Positions 17,408 through 26,277 of a stretch of 64,000 nt of DNA are shown piece by piece. Position numbers and translations under genes: made by a program. Each line of letters opens with the position of its first letter. Position 1 is the first letter of the stretch. A model generated the notes under the pieces. It was not told the DNA's origin and made no database searches. It saw nothing but the letters and a program-made list of their open reading frames with translations. The stretch comes from Nocardioides halotolerans DSM 19273 (GTDB taxonomy: Bacteria; Actinomycetota; Actinomycetes; Propionibacteriales; Nocardioidaceae), in contig NZ_AUGT01000009.1 of assembly GCF_000422805.1 (NCBI RefSeq), forward strand, positions 196,727 through 260,726, given 5' to 3'.

Positions 17408-18465
17408 GCGGTCCCCTCGCTGGTCAGCCGGTCGTAGCAGGCCCGGCAGACCGGGACCGGTCGGAGCGTGTCCCCGGGCGGCGCCCACGACACGTCCGCG
17501 ACGGAGCGACCGTGGCCCGGGTCGACGAAGCACGGCAGCCGGCGTGGGGGTGGGGCGGTGCCCGCGACGAGGGCCTGCGCGCACGCGAGCTGCCAGCGGG
17601 CGTACTCCGCGACCTGGCCGACCTGGCGGAGCTCGTCGTCGCCGGTGAGGTCGTCGACGCGCCGCGACGCGTCGGCGTAGGCGTCGAGCGCGGCCTGCAC
17701 ATGGGCGGCGACCGCAGGGTCGGTCAGCGGCGGGTCGGCGGCGTCGAGCTCCTCCCCGAGCCGGGTGACGTCCTCGCGGGCCAGGGCGGCGCGGTCCTCG
17801 ACGGTGTCGCGCTGGTCGCCGTACGTCGGGAAGCTGGGGTGGTAGTCCGCCGGGCCTGCCCAGGTCTCACCGGAGGCCCGCCGGCGGGGGCGCCGCCGGC
17901 GGCGCAGCCACAGCATCGTCGCGGCCGTGGCCACCGCGGCCCCGACGGCGAGTGCGACGACGACCCAGACCAGGGAGACGCCGCCGCTCTCCGGGGCGCC
18001 GAGCTCGTCGAGCGTGCCCTCCAGCACCTGTGCGACCTGGCCGAGCGTGTGGTCGCGCACCTCGCGCGCGACGATCCGGCCGACGTCGACCGCGCCCGGG
18101 GCGTCGCCGTACCCGGCCGCGTAGGTGCCGGCACCGCTGAGGTTGACGACGTAGATGCCGTCGACGCCGCCCATCGCCTCGTGGAGCTGGTCGAGGAGGG
18201 CGGACGCCTCGTCGACGTCGGCGCCCTCGCCCTGCCGGATCGCCGCGGCCGGGAGCACGGCGAGGAACACGTCGTCGCGCCAGCCGGTGATCCGGTCGCG
18301 GAGCGCGTCGGCGTCGTCGGCGGCGAGCGCCCCGCTCTCGGGGCTGAGGTAGACGGGGTCGCCGCCCTGCCACGTCGCGACCGTCTCGGCGACGTACGCC
18401 GTGGCGTCGGTCACCGGGGCCACGAGCGCGACGAGCGCCCAGAGGGCGGACAGCAGGCGGAGCAC
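17404..18465 (-). CDS. Membrane protein with C-terminal Cys motif, pair member 1
   Basis: The 353-residue product has a signal-like segment (about 3-22), an extracytoplasmic domain, a membrane helix (about 163-187), an Arg-rich stop-transfer stretch and a cytoplasmic helical region. Near the C-terminus PCFVDPGHGRSVADVSW and VPVCRACYDRL match the following gene, marking the two as diverged paralogues. The CxxC and single Cys could bind a metal. Function unknown. It starts at GTG 18465 and is divergent from the esterase gene 32 bp away; CATATGG at 18481-18487 may serve both promoters. Confidence 0.75.
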   Translation of the reverse strand: MLRLLSALWALVALVAPVTDATAYVAETVATWQGGDPVYLSPESGALAADDADALRDRITGWRDDVFLAVLPAAAIRQGEGADVDEASALLDQLHEAMGGVDGIYVVNLSGAGTYAAGYGDAPGAVDVGRIVAREVRDHTLGQVAQVLEGTLDELGAPESGGVSLVWVVVALAVGAAVATAATMLWLRRRRRPRRRASGETWAGPADYHPSFPTYGDQRDTVEDRAALAREDVTRLGEELDAADPPLTDPAVAAHVQAALDAYADASRRVDDLTGDDELRQVGQVAEYARWQLACAQALVAGTAPPPRRLPCFVDPGHGRSVADVSWAPPGDTLRPVPVCRACYDRLTSEGTA

Positions 18466-18497
18466 GCGGTGTTCCTACCCCATATGGTCTGGGAACC

Positions 18498-19514
18498 ATG
18501 CACGTGCCGACCTGGGTGGAGCGCGGTGGGCTCACCGCGGCGATGTCGCTGCCGCTCTCGGCGCAGCGAGTGCTGGCCGGCCGGCCGGTGCGGATCGACG
18601 GGCTCACGCTGGCGACCGACGTGCAGCTGATGCTCAGGATGCAGCGGCTCGTCGGGCTGCGCGGCGCCGAGGACCTGCCGCTCGAGGACGGACGCGCGGT
18701 GCTCCGGCGGACGACCCGGCTCACCGGGGGAGACCAGCCGGTCGGGGCGGTGCGCGCGCTGCAGGCCGCAGGCCTGCCGGCGCGGCTCTACGTCCCGTCG
18801 GGTGCTTCGGGGCCCGGACCTCTGGTGGTGTTCTTCCACGGCGGCGGCTTCTGGTGCGGCGACCTCGACACCCACGACCCGGGCTGCCGCTTCCTGGCGG
18901 AGCGGGCCGGGGTGCGGGTGCTGTCGGTCGCCTACCGACTCGCGCCCGAGCACCCGTTCCCGGCAGCGCACGACGACGCGGTGGCGGCGTACGAGTGGAC
19001 GCTCGAGCACGCCGCCGAGGTCGGCGCCGACCCCGACCGGCTCGCGGTCGGCGGCGACTCGGCCGGCGGCAACCTCGCCACGGTCGTCGCGATCGAGGCG
19101 GCGCGGCGCGGGTGGCCGTGCGCGGTGCAGCTGCTCGTCTACCCGGCCACCCAGTCGAGGCGCGAGACGCGCAGCCTCGAGCTGTTCGGGCAGGGCTTCT
19201 ACCTCACCCGCGCGTTCATGGACCGCGCCGACCGGTTCTACTCGCCCGAGGTCCCGGCCGACGAGCCGCGGCTCTCGCCGATGCACGCCGACCTCCCCGC
19301 CGGGCTGGCCCCGGCGCTCGTCTACACCGCCGGCTTCGACCCGCTCCGCGACGAGGGCGAGGCGTACGCCGAGCGCCTGCGCATCGCAGGTGTGGACGTC
19401 GCGCTCACCCGCTTCGACGACCAGATCCACGGGTTCGCGAACATCCTCGCCGGGCGCTCGTCGCGCGCCGCCAACGCGCGGGTGGCCAGCGACCTGGCCG
19501 CCGCGATGTCCTGA
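18498..19514 (+). CDS. Alpha/beta hydrolase (HSL-type esterase)
   Basis: The 338-residue enzyme is a carboxylesterase of the hormone-sensitive lipase group. The oxyanion motif HGGGFWCGD, nucleophile elbow GDSAGGN, acid region DPLRDEGEAYAERL and histidine region DDQIHGFAN are all intact, in the expected order. No signal peptide is evident, so it is probably cytoplasmic. TATGGT (18483-18488) lies 9 nt before the ATG, giving a very short 5' UTR. The substrate cannot be told from sequence. Confidence 0.88.
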   Translation: MHVPTWVERGGLTAAMSLPLSAQRVLAGRPVRIDGLTLATDVQLMLRMQRLVGLRGAEDLPLEDGRAVLRRTTRLTGGDQPVGAVRALQAAGLPARLYVPSGASGPGPLVVFFHGGGFWCGDLDTHDPGCRFLAERAGVRVLSVAYRLAPEHPFPAAHDDAVAAYEWTLEHAAEVGADPDRLAVGGDSAGGNLATVVAIEAARRGWPCAVQLLVYPATQSRRETRSLELFGQGFYLTRAFMDRADRFYSPEVPADEPRLSPMHADLPAGLAPALVYTAGFDPLRDEGEAYAERLRIAGVDVALTRFDDQIHGFANILAGRSSRAANARVASDLAAAMS

Positions 19515-19545
19515 GCCCGTCCCCGTGCGCGGCTACCCTCGGCGG

Positions 19546-20223
19546 GTGCGCCGGGTCCTCGCTCCAGCCCTCGTCGTCGCCGCGCTGCTCGGGTCGACGT
19601 CGCTCGCCGCGCCCGCCCACGCGATGGCGCCGCGCACCGTCCCGGCCGCCGACCGCGCCCAGCCGCGGGCGCTGTTCTTCGGCGACTCCTACTTCGTCGG
19701 CGGCGGCTGCAGCCCCGACGCGAAGCAGGACATGGCCTACCTCGCCGGCACCACGCTCGGCTACCGCACGACCGTCCGCGGCGCGGGCGGCACCGGCTTC
19801 GTGGCCGCGAACCCGGACTACGACCTGCCGCCGTACCTCGCGCAGATCCGCGACGGCGCCCTCGACGTCCGCCACCCGCGTCTGGTCGTCATCGCCGGCG
19901 GCTCCAACGACGTCGGGCAGCCGGTCACGCAGCTCAAGAAGAACGCCCGCACCATCCTGCGGATCGCGCGCGCGAAGTACCCCCGCGCGCTGCTGGTCCT
20001 GGTCGGCCCGCTCGACCCCTACGGCGGGTACGCCGACAGCATCCCGATCCGCGACGCGCTGCGCGCGGTGGCCGAGCGGCTCCACGTGCCGTTCGTCGAC
20101 GACATGACCTGGCTGGGTGGGCACCCGGAGTGGCTCTGCGACGACTACGTGCACCCGACGTACGCCGCGCAGGTCCCGCTCGGCGCCCGGCTCGCGAGGG
20201 CGCTGGCGAGGCGCGGCGCCTAG
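19546..20223 (+). CDS. Secreted SGNH/GDSL hydrolase, copy 1
   Basis: The 225-residue protein has a signal peptide (cleavage likely after APAHA, about residue 26) and an SGNH fold: GDS nucleophile block (Ser48), the GSND block and the DDYVHP catalytic Asp-His block. Such enzymes are esterases or deacetylases, often acting on cell-wall or surface polysaccharide. The start is GTG 19546; TACCCT at 19534-19539 is 6 nt upstream and no ribosome binding site is present, so the message is probably leaderless. A paralogue follows directly. Confidence 0.85.
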   Translation: MRRVLAPALVVAALLGSTSLAAPAHAMAPRTVPAADRAQPRALFFGDSYFVGGGCSPDAKQDMAYLAGTTLGYRTTVRGAGGTGFVAANPDYDLPPYLAQIRDGALDVRHPRLVVIAGGSNDVGQPVTQLKKNARTILRIARAKYPRALLVLVGPLDPYGGYADSIPIRDALRAVAERLHVPFVDDMTWLGGHPEWLCDDYVHPTYAAQVPLGARLARALARRGA

Positions 20224-20290
20224 CCCGCAGCGCGGAGCAGCACCCCTCGACGCTGGAAGGGCACTTCGGCGGCGCACCTACAGTGGTCCC

Positions 20291-21052
20291 GTGGCGAGCC
20301 GGGTCCGAGTGCTGACCTCGCTCGCGGCGCCGCTGCTGCTGGTCCTCGCGGGGTGTGTGTCCGAAGGGCACGAGACCTCGCAGGCCCGTCCGGTGGGCGA
20401 GGTGGCGCCGTCCTCCTCGCCGACGTCCCCGGCCCCTCCGGCATCGCCGTCCGCCTCGTCGACGCCGACGCAGACCCCGCAGCGGTCGGGCGCGACCACG
20501 TCGCTGTTCTTCGGCGACTCCTACATCGTCGGCGGCGCCTACACCGGCCCGGACAACTCCATGGGCGCCGTCGCCGCCCGCCGGCTCGGCTGGCGCTACG
20601 AGATCCGCGGCGGCGGCGGCACCGGCTTCGTGTCCGGCAACCGCGACTACGACATCCCGTCGTTCCTCGGTCAGATCCGGCAGGGCGCGCTCGAGGTCGG
20701 CCCGGTCGACTGGCTGGTCATCGAGGGGGGCGGCAACGACAAGGGCTACGCCCCCGGCCTGATCACCCGGCGGGCGGTGCGGACCCTCAAGGCCGCGGCC
20801 AAGCGGCACCCGGAGGCGCGAGTGGTCCTGGTCGGCACGATGGACCCGACCGTCGACGGCTTCGCGGACACCGACGGCGTGATCGGTGCCCTCGCGGCAG
20901 CCGCCCGCCGGCTCGGCATCCCCTACGTCAACGCCCAGCGCTGGCTCGAGGGCCGCCCCCAGCTCGTCGGCGCCGACTACGACCACCCGACCCCAGCCGG
21001 CCACCGCGTCTGCGGCCGCAAGCTCGCGAAGGCGCTGCGGGCCTTGGGCTAG
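20291..21052 (+). CDS. Lipoprotein SGNH/GDSL hydrolase, copy 2
   Basis: The 253-residue paralogue of the preceding gene carries a lipobox (LAGC, Cys22) instead of a cleavable signal, then a Pro/Ser/Thr linker to about residue 68. The SGNH domain keeps GDSY (Ser77), GGGND and DYDHPTPAGH. It is therefore predicted to be tethered outside the membrane. TACAGT (20279-20284) is 6 nt before GTG 20291, again a leaderless arrangement. The pair may be one soluble and one anchored form of the same activity. Confidence 0.85.
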   Translation: MASRVRVLTSLAAPLLLVLAGCVSEGHETSQARPVGEVAPSSSPTSPAPPASPSASSTPTQTPQRSGATTSLFFGDSYIVGGAYTGPDNSMGAVAARRLGWRYEIRGGGGTGFVSGNRDYDIPSFLGQIRQGALEVGPVDWLVIEGGGNDKGYAPGLITRRAVRTLKAAAKRHPEARVVLVGTMDPTVDGFADTDGVIGALAAAARRLGIPYVNAQRWLEGRPQLVGADYDHPTPAGHRVCGRKLAKALRALG

Positions 21053-21054
21053 GA

Positions 21055-24000
21055 CTACCCCCGCGCGTCGGCGTCCTCGAGCTCGAGCAGGCGCGCGCGG
21101 GCCTCGGTGAGCTCCTCGGCGAGGCGGGCGGCGGCGCGCTCGGCGGCGGCGCGTGCGGAGATCGCCTCGGTGGCGGCCTCCTCGGCGGCGACCCGCGCGT
21201 CGATGGCCTCCTGCAGCCGCGCGTCGTGCTCCTCGGCCGCGACCTGGAGGTTGGCGAGCGCCTCGGCGGTGCGCCACTCGGCGGTGGCTCGTTCCTTGCC
21301 GGACCGCGCGGCCCGCTCGGCCTGGGCCTTCGCGGTCTCCTCGGCGGTACGCCGCGCCTCCTGCGCCTCGAGCGCGGCCTGCTCGGCCTCGGTGCGGGCC
21401 TGGTGCGCCTCGGCCGCCGCGTCGGCGTTGGCGCGCGCGGTCTCCTCGGCGGCGGTGCGGGCGGCGTGCGCCGCGCGGGCCAGCTCGGCGTGCTCCTCGG
21501 CGGTGCGGTGCGCGCTCTCCTCGGCGGCCGCCGCGGCGACGGTGAGCGCGTGCTGGTCGAGCGTGCGCTGCTCGGCGTCGGCGCGCAGGCGCTGCGCCTC
21601 CTCCGCGGTGGCGGCGGCCTCGGCGGCGAGGCGCTCGGCCTCGGTGTGGAGCTCATGGGCCTCGGCGGCCTTCGCGGCGTGCTCGCGCGCGGTCGCCTCG
21701 GCGGCCTCACGGGCCTGCTCGGCTGCCTCGGCGGCACGCTCGGCCGCCGCACGTGCGTCGTGGGCGGCCGTGGCCTCGGCCAGCTGGGCCGCCGTCAGCT
21801 CCTCCGCGGCGCGGCGGTCGTCATGGGCGGTCGCTGCCTCCGTCGCCCGGGCCTCGGCGGCCTCGTGCGCGGCGCGCTCGGCCTCCGCGGCCCGCCGGGC
21901 GGCCTCGGCCGACCTGGTGCTCGCCTCCTCGGCCACCGTCCTCGCGGCGTGCGCGGCCTCGGCGTCGGAGGCCTGCATGCTCGCCACCTGCTCGGCTGCG
22001 GCCCGCTCGGCGACGGCGGCCCGCGCGGCCTCGGCCTGGCGGCGCGCCGCGTCTTCTGCGGCCCGGCGCGCGTCGTGCGCAGACTGCGCGGCCGCCTCCG
22101 CCTCCACCTGGGCCTCGTGCGCCAGCCGGGCCGCCTCGGCGTGCTGGGCGGCCACCGCGTCGGCCTCGGCCCGCGCGTCATGGGCCACGGTGGCGGCGTC
22201 GGCCTGGGCCTGAGCCGCCTCGTGCGCCGCGAGCTCGGCGGCAGCGGCTTGGCCGGCGAGGCTGCCCTGCTCGGCGGCGGCCTGCTCGGCCTCGGCGCGC
22301 TGGGTGTGGGCGGCGTCCGCGGCCTGCTCGGCGAGCAGGCGCGCCTCGTGGGCCTGCCGGGCGAGCTCGACCTGCTCCGTGGCCGCCGCCTCGGCCTGGG
22401 TCCGGGCCTCGTGTGCGGCGCGCGCGAGCTCCTCGGCCTCGACCCGGGCCTCGTGGGCGGTGCGCGCTGCCTGCGCCTGCTCGGAGGTCGCGTCCTCGGC
22501 GGCCACGCGCGCCTGGTGCGCGGCCTGCGCGGCGGTGGCGTGCTCGGTGGCGTTCTCGTGGGCGGCGAGCTCGGCCTCGGCGGCCTCGGCAGCGGCCGTG
22601 GCCTGGGTCGCGGCGGTCTCCTCGGCGGCCAGCCGGGCGACGTGCGCGTCGTCTGCCGCGCGCTCGGCGGCCAGCCGCGCCTCGTGCGCCTCGCGGGCGA
22701 GCTCGACCTGCTCGGTGGCCGCGGCCTCGGCGGCCGCGCGCACCACCTGGGCCGACTGCGCGATGTCTTCGGCGGTGGCCCGGCCCTCGTGCGCGAGCCG
22801 CGCCTGCCAGGCCTGCTCCGCGGCCGCGGCCTCGGCAGCCTGACGGGCGCGGAGGGCGTCGGACGCCTCGGCGGCGCGCGCCTCGGCCGCCTCGTGCGCG
22901 GCCTGCGCGGCGGTCCCGGCCTGCTCGGCGAGCGCCGCCTGGGCGGCGGCGGACTGCTCCGCCTGCTCGCGTGCCCGCTGCGCCTCCTCGCCGGCGCCGG
23001 CGGCGGCCAGCGCCGCCTCCTCGGCCACGGCGCGGGCGCGATGGGCCTCTTCGGCGAGCCGGGCGTGCTCCGCCGCCGACTGCTCGGCCGACGAACGTGC
23101 CTCGTGGGCCTCGCGAGCGAGCTCCTCCGCTGCGGTGCGTGCCTCGTGGGCCTGGCGCGCGGTCTCGGCGTGGTCCGACGCGCGGGCCTCGGCCTGGGCG
23201 CGCGCGGCCTCGGCGGCCTCGGCCGCCACCGCGTGGGCCTCGGCTGCTTGGTGGGACGCGTGCTCCGCGGCCGCCGCCTGGCCGGCCGCGGCGGCGTGCT
23301 CGAGGGCGGCGGACTCCGCGGCGTAGCGCGCCGACTGGGCCTCGTCGGCAGCCCGCTCTGCGGCGAGCCGCGCCTCGTGGGCCTGGCGGGCGAGCTCGGC
23401 CTGCTCGGCCGCGGACTCCTCGGCGGCGGTGCGCAGCGTCTGCGCGGACTGCGCGATGTCGTCGGCGGTGACCCGGCCCTCGTGGGCGGCGCGCGCCTGC
23501 CAGGCCTGCTCGGCGGCGGCCGCCTCGGCTTCCAGGCGCGCGGCGCTGGCCTCGGCGGCCTCGGCCGCCCTGGCCTCGGCGGCCTCGTGTGCGAGGCGCT
23601 CGGCCTCGGCCGCCTCGGCGGCGCGCGCGGTGTGCTCGCGGGCCCGCTCCTCGGCGGCGGTGCGCGACTGCAGCGCGGCGTCGGCCGCGGTCTCGGCCCG
23701 GGTGCGGGCAGCGTAGGCGTCCTGGGCCAGCCGGGCGTGCTCGGCCGCGCCCTCGTCGGCGCCGGTGCGGGCCTGGTGGGCGGCCTCTGCGAGGCCCTCG
23801 GCCTCCGCGCGCGCCTCGTGGGCGGTGCGGGCCAGCTCGGCGTGCTCGGCGGCGAGCGCCTCCGCGGTCGTACGCGCGGCCTGGGCCCGCTCGGCCTCCT
23901 CGGCACGCTCTCGCGCGGCCTCGTGGGCGGCGTGCTCGGCGGCGGCGGCGCTGCTCGCCAGCAGCCCGTGCTCGGCGGCCGCCTGCTCGGCCTCGGTGCG

Positions 24001-25131
24001 GGCGGCGTGCGCGGCCTCGGCGCCGACGCGCGCCTCCTCGGCGGTGTGCTGCGCGAGGGCCAGGGCGTCGCGAGCGCTCGCCTCAGCCCGGGCGATCGTG
24101 GCGCGGGCGCGCTGCTCGGCCTCGGTGACCACGGCGCGCGCGGTCTCCTCGGCCGACGCGACCAAGTCGCGCGCGCTCTCCTCGGCCGCGAGGCGGGCCT
24201 CGTGCGCGGCCTGGGCGTGCTCGGCGTGCCGGGCCGCGGCCTCGTCGGCGATCTGGCGGGCCTCGGCGTGCTCGGCGGCCGCGCGCTCGGCCTCCTCGCG
24301 GAGCGTGGCCTGCTCGCGGGCTGCGGCCTCGGCGCGCTCGCGCGCCAGGGTCGCGATCTGCGTCTCCTCGAGCGCCTGCCCGCGGACGGTCTCGAGCTCC
24401 TGCGCCAGCGCGGCCAGCCGGGCCTCGGCCTCGGTGCGCTCGCGAAGCGCCTGCGCGGCGCTGGAGGCGTGCTGGCGGACCTGCTCGTCGGCCTCGGCGC
24501 GGGCGGCCAGCGCGGCGGCGGCCGCCTCGTGCTGCGCCTGCGCCTGGCTCTCGGCCTCGGCGCGGCCGGCATGGGCCTCGGCGGACTGCTCGGCGTACTG
24601 CCGGGCCGACTCCTCGGCGGCCAGCCTGGCCTGGGTCTGGGCCTCGGCGAGCTGCTCGGCGCGGACCCGCTCGGCCGCGGCCGCCTCGGCGGCACGTGCC
24701 TGCTCGAGCGCGGCCTGCTCGGCCACCTCGCGCTCGCGCGCGCTGGCCAGCGCGGCTTCCTCCGCCGTACGCCGTCCTTCGCTCAGCTCGGCCGTCGCGA
24801 GCTCGGCGGCGGTCCGGGCCTCGTGCGCCTCGCGGGCGGCCGCGGCGTGCTGCTCGGCGAGCTCCTCGGCGCGATGCCGGGCCTCGGCCGCGAGCTGCGC
24901 GGCCTCCTCGGCGGCCAGCCGCTCCGCGGCCTGGAGGGCTGCGGCCTCCTCGGCGATGCGGCGCAGGTGGGCCGAGCGCTCGGCGGCCCGGGCGTGGTCG
25001 AGAAGCCGCGCCTGCACCGACTCGACATCGGGGGACTCCTCGCCCCTGGCGTGGTCGGCGTCAGGTGCCTCGGAGAACTCGTCGGGTGGGGCGGTCGGCG
25101 CGGTCGATTGGGGGTCGGCCGCTCGAGTCAT
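21055..25131 (-). CDS. Giant alanine-rich coiled-coil protein (1358 aa)
   Basis: After a short Pro/Asp-rich head (about 40 residues) the product is an almost uninterrupted Ala/Glu/Arg/His helix with no proline or cysteine in the body. AHEAR-type motifs recur at 14- and 21-residue spacing, so the sequence keeps heptad register. There is no membrane helix or globular domain. It may be a cytoskeletal or polar scaffold comparable in size and type to Streptomyces Scy, but homology is not claimed. The start is the ATG at 25131; TAGACT (25144-25139) lies 7 nt upstream, implying a leaderless mRNA. An antisense open frame is a composition artefact. Confidence 0.85.
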   Translation of the reverse strand: MTRAADPQSTAPTAPPDEFSEAPDADHARGEESPDVESVQARLLDHARAAERSAHLRRIAEEAAALQAAERLAAEEAAQLAAEARHRAEELAEQHAAAAREAHEARTAAELATAELSEGRRTAEEAALASAREREVAEQAALEQARAAEAAAAERVRAEQLAEAQTQARLAAEESARQYAEQSAEAHAGRAEAESQAQAQHEAAAAALAARAEADEQVRQHASSAAQALRERTEAEARLAALAQELETVRGQALEETQIATLARERAEAAAREQATLREEAERAAAEHAEARQIADEAAARHAEHAQAAHEARLAAEESARDLVASAEETARAVVTEAEQRARATIARAEASARDALALAQHTAEEARVGAEAAHAARTEAEQAAAEHGLLASSAAAAEHAAHEAARERAEEAERAQAARTTAEALAAEHAELARTAHEARAEAEGLAEAAHQARTGADEGAAEHARLAQDAYAARTRAETAADAALQSRTAAEERAREHTARAAEAAEAERLAHEAAEARAAEAAEASAARLEAEAAAAEQAWQARAAHEGRVTADDIAQSAQTLRTAAEESAAEQAELARQAHEARLAAERAADEAQSARYAAESAALEHAAAAGQAAAAEHASHQAAEAHAVAAEAAEAARAQAEARASDHAETARQAHEARTAAEELAREAHEARSSAEQSAAEHARLAEEAHRARAVAEEAALAAAGAGEEAQRAREQAEQSAAAQAALAEQAGTAAQAAHEAAEARAAEASDALRARQAAEAAAAEQAWQARLAHEGRATAEDIAQSAQVVRAAAEAAATEQVELAREAHEARLAAERAADDAHVARLAAEETAATQATAAAEAAEAELAAHENATEHATAAQAAHQARVAAEDATSEQAQAARTAHEARVEAEELARAAHEARTQAEAAATEQVELARQAHEARLLAEQAADAAHTQRAEAEQAAAEQGSLAGQAAAAELAAHEAAQAQADAATVAHDARAEADAVAAQHAEAARLAHEAQVEAEAAAQSAHDARRAAEDAARRQAEAARAAVAERAAAEQVASMQASDAEAAHAARTVAEEASTRSAEAARRAAEAERAAHEAAEARATEAATAHDDRRAAEELTAAQLAEATAAHDARAAAERAAEAAEQAREAAEATAREHAAKAAEAHELHTEAERLAAEAAATAEEAQRLRADAEQRTLDQHALTVAAAAAEESAHRTAEEHAELARAAHAARTAAEETARANADAAAEAHQARTEAEQAALEAQEARRTAEETAKAQAERAARSGKERATAEWRTAEALANLQVAAEEHDARLQEAIDARVAAEEAATEAISARAAAERAAARLAEELTEARARLLELEDADARG

Positions 25132-25209
25132 CGCGGCGAGTCTAGTTGCGCGGGCGCAGTCAAGCGACTCGCCGGAACGGGTGGGGGTACCTCGCCCGGA
25201 AGGGTGGGG

Positions 25210-25269
25210 TAGTCCCTGACGCAACGACCCCGCTGGACCGGTCAAGAGGGGCCCTTACGTCAGGGACTA
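25210..25269. repeat. Extragenic palindrome, family A copy 4
   Basis: Arms TAGTCCCTGACG (25210-25221) and complement (25258-25269) flank a 36-nt loop that differs from other copies. It lies 35 bp after the DsrE-like stop and upstream of the coiled-coil gene, both on the minus strand. Confidence 0.88.
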
Positions 25270-25304
25270 TCCCGCCCGCTACCCCGCCAGCCAGCCCGCC
25301 CGGC

Positions 25305-25667
25305 TCAGTAGACCAGCGCCTGCGCGCCCTCGCGGAGGACCTCCTCGGCGAACACCGCCGCACCGGCGATCCGGACACCGGGGAGGACGTCGTCCGCGCC
25401 GATCTCGCGCCGGGCCGCGCACTGCGCGCACACCGTCACCATGCCCTCGGCGAGCACGCCGTCGAGCAGGTCGTCCAGCGGCGTCGCGAGCGGGAGGGTG
25501 AAGGCCGCGGCCCGGCCCGGGACGCCGAACCAGGCCGCCTCGCCGGTCAGCCAGAGCGATACCTCGGCGCCCGCGGACACCGCCGTCGCGGCCACCGTGA
25601 ACCCCTGGTTGCAGCGCTCCGCCGCTTCCGCGCCGCAGGTGACCTTGACGACCAGCGATCTCACCAC
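25305..25667 (-). CDS. DsrE-family protein
   Basis: The 120-residue protein has the size and layout of actinobacterial DsrE-like proteins, a fold used in sulfur relay. Cysteines occur in VTCGAEAAERCNQGF and VCAQCAARREI, and the chain ends EGAQALVY. A sulfur role is inferred only from the fold. It starts at GTG 25667; TAGTCT at 25679-25674 is 6 nt upstream, so it is probably leaderless. It is divergent from the nitrobindin-like gene, with a large palindrome between their promoters. Confidence 0.75.
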   Translation of the reverse strand: MVRSLVVKVTCGAEAAERCNQGFTVAATAVSAGAEVSLWLTGEAAWFGVPGRAAAFTLPLATPLDDLLDGVLAEGMVTVCAQCAARREIGADDVLPGVRIAGAAVFAEEVLREGAQALVY

Positions 25668-25694
25668 GGCCCGAGACTACGGCGCGGCACGCCC

Positions 25695-25755
25695 AGGGCG
25701 TGCTGGGAACTCCGGGTGGATGCGCTGGCGCCGCCAGGGGTTCCCAGCACGCCCT
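25695..25755. repeat. Palindrome between divergent leaderless promoters
   Basis: Perfect 16-bp arms AGGGCGTGCTGGGAAC (25695-25710) and complement (25740-25755) flank a 29-nt loop. The -10 boxes of the two flanking genes lie just outside each arm (25674-25679 and 25755-25760), so the arms cover both -35 regions. It could be an operator or a mobile palindrome that captured both promoters. Confidence 0.85.
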
Positions 25756-25766
25756 AGTCTGGTGGT

Positions 25767-26273
25767 GTGCCGTTCGAGCTGCCCGACAACCTCCACCCCG
25801 ACTGCGCGCCGGTCGCGTGGCTGCTCGGCACGTGGCGGGGCAACGGGCACCTCGACTACCCGACGATCGAGCCGCACCAGTTCGGCCAGGAGCTGGTCTT
25901 CGCCCACGACGGCCGCCCGTTCTTCCACTACTTCTCGCGCGCGTGGATCATCGACGAGGCCGGCGAGAAGGTGCGCGACGCGGCGCTGGAGACCGGGTTC
26001 CTGCGCTGCCGGCCCGAGGGGCGGATGGAGCTGCTGCTCGCCCACAACACCGGCTTCGTCGAGATCTGGTACGGCGAGGCCGCCGACGGCAAGCTCGAGA
26101 TCCAGACCGACGCGGTGGCGCGCACCGAGTCGGCCAAGGAGTACGTCGCCGGGCACCGCCTCTACGGCAACGTGGAGGGCGACCTGCTCTACGCCTTCGA
26201 CATGGCCGCGATGGGCCAGGCCCTGCAGCCCCACACGTGGGCCCGGCTCCAGCGCGCCCCGTCGCACGGCTGA
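25767..26273 (+). CDS. Nitrobindin-like FABP-fold protein
   Basis: The 168-residue protein belongs to the heme-binding nitrobindin/UPF0678 group, ten-stranded barrels that bind heme and can isomerise peroxynitrite. The GXWXGXG motif (LLGTWRGNGHLDYP) and the C-terminal HTWARLQR histidine, the usual heme ligand, are present. It is next to fur and ygfZ and resembles the Rv0813c region of M. tuberculosis. The start is GTG 25767, 6 nt after TAGTCT, consistent with a leaderless mRNA. Confidence 0.88.
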   Translation: MPFELPDNLHPDCAPVAWLLGTWRGNGHLDYPTIEPHQFGQELVFAHDGRPFFHYFSRAWIIDEAGEKVRDAALETGFLRCRPEGRMELLLAHNTGFVEIWYGEAADGKLEIQTDAVARTESAKEYVAGHRLYGNVEGDLLYAFDMAAMGQALQPHTWARLQRAPSHG

Positions 26274-26277
26274 GGCG

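Noticed and set aside
20353..25212. A 1619-codon plus-strand frame opposite the coiled-coil gene
   Set aside because: Its Gly/Leu/Arg-rich translation is the mirror of GCC/GAG/CGC codons; the minus strand gives a heptad-regular coiled coil with its own -10 box.
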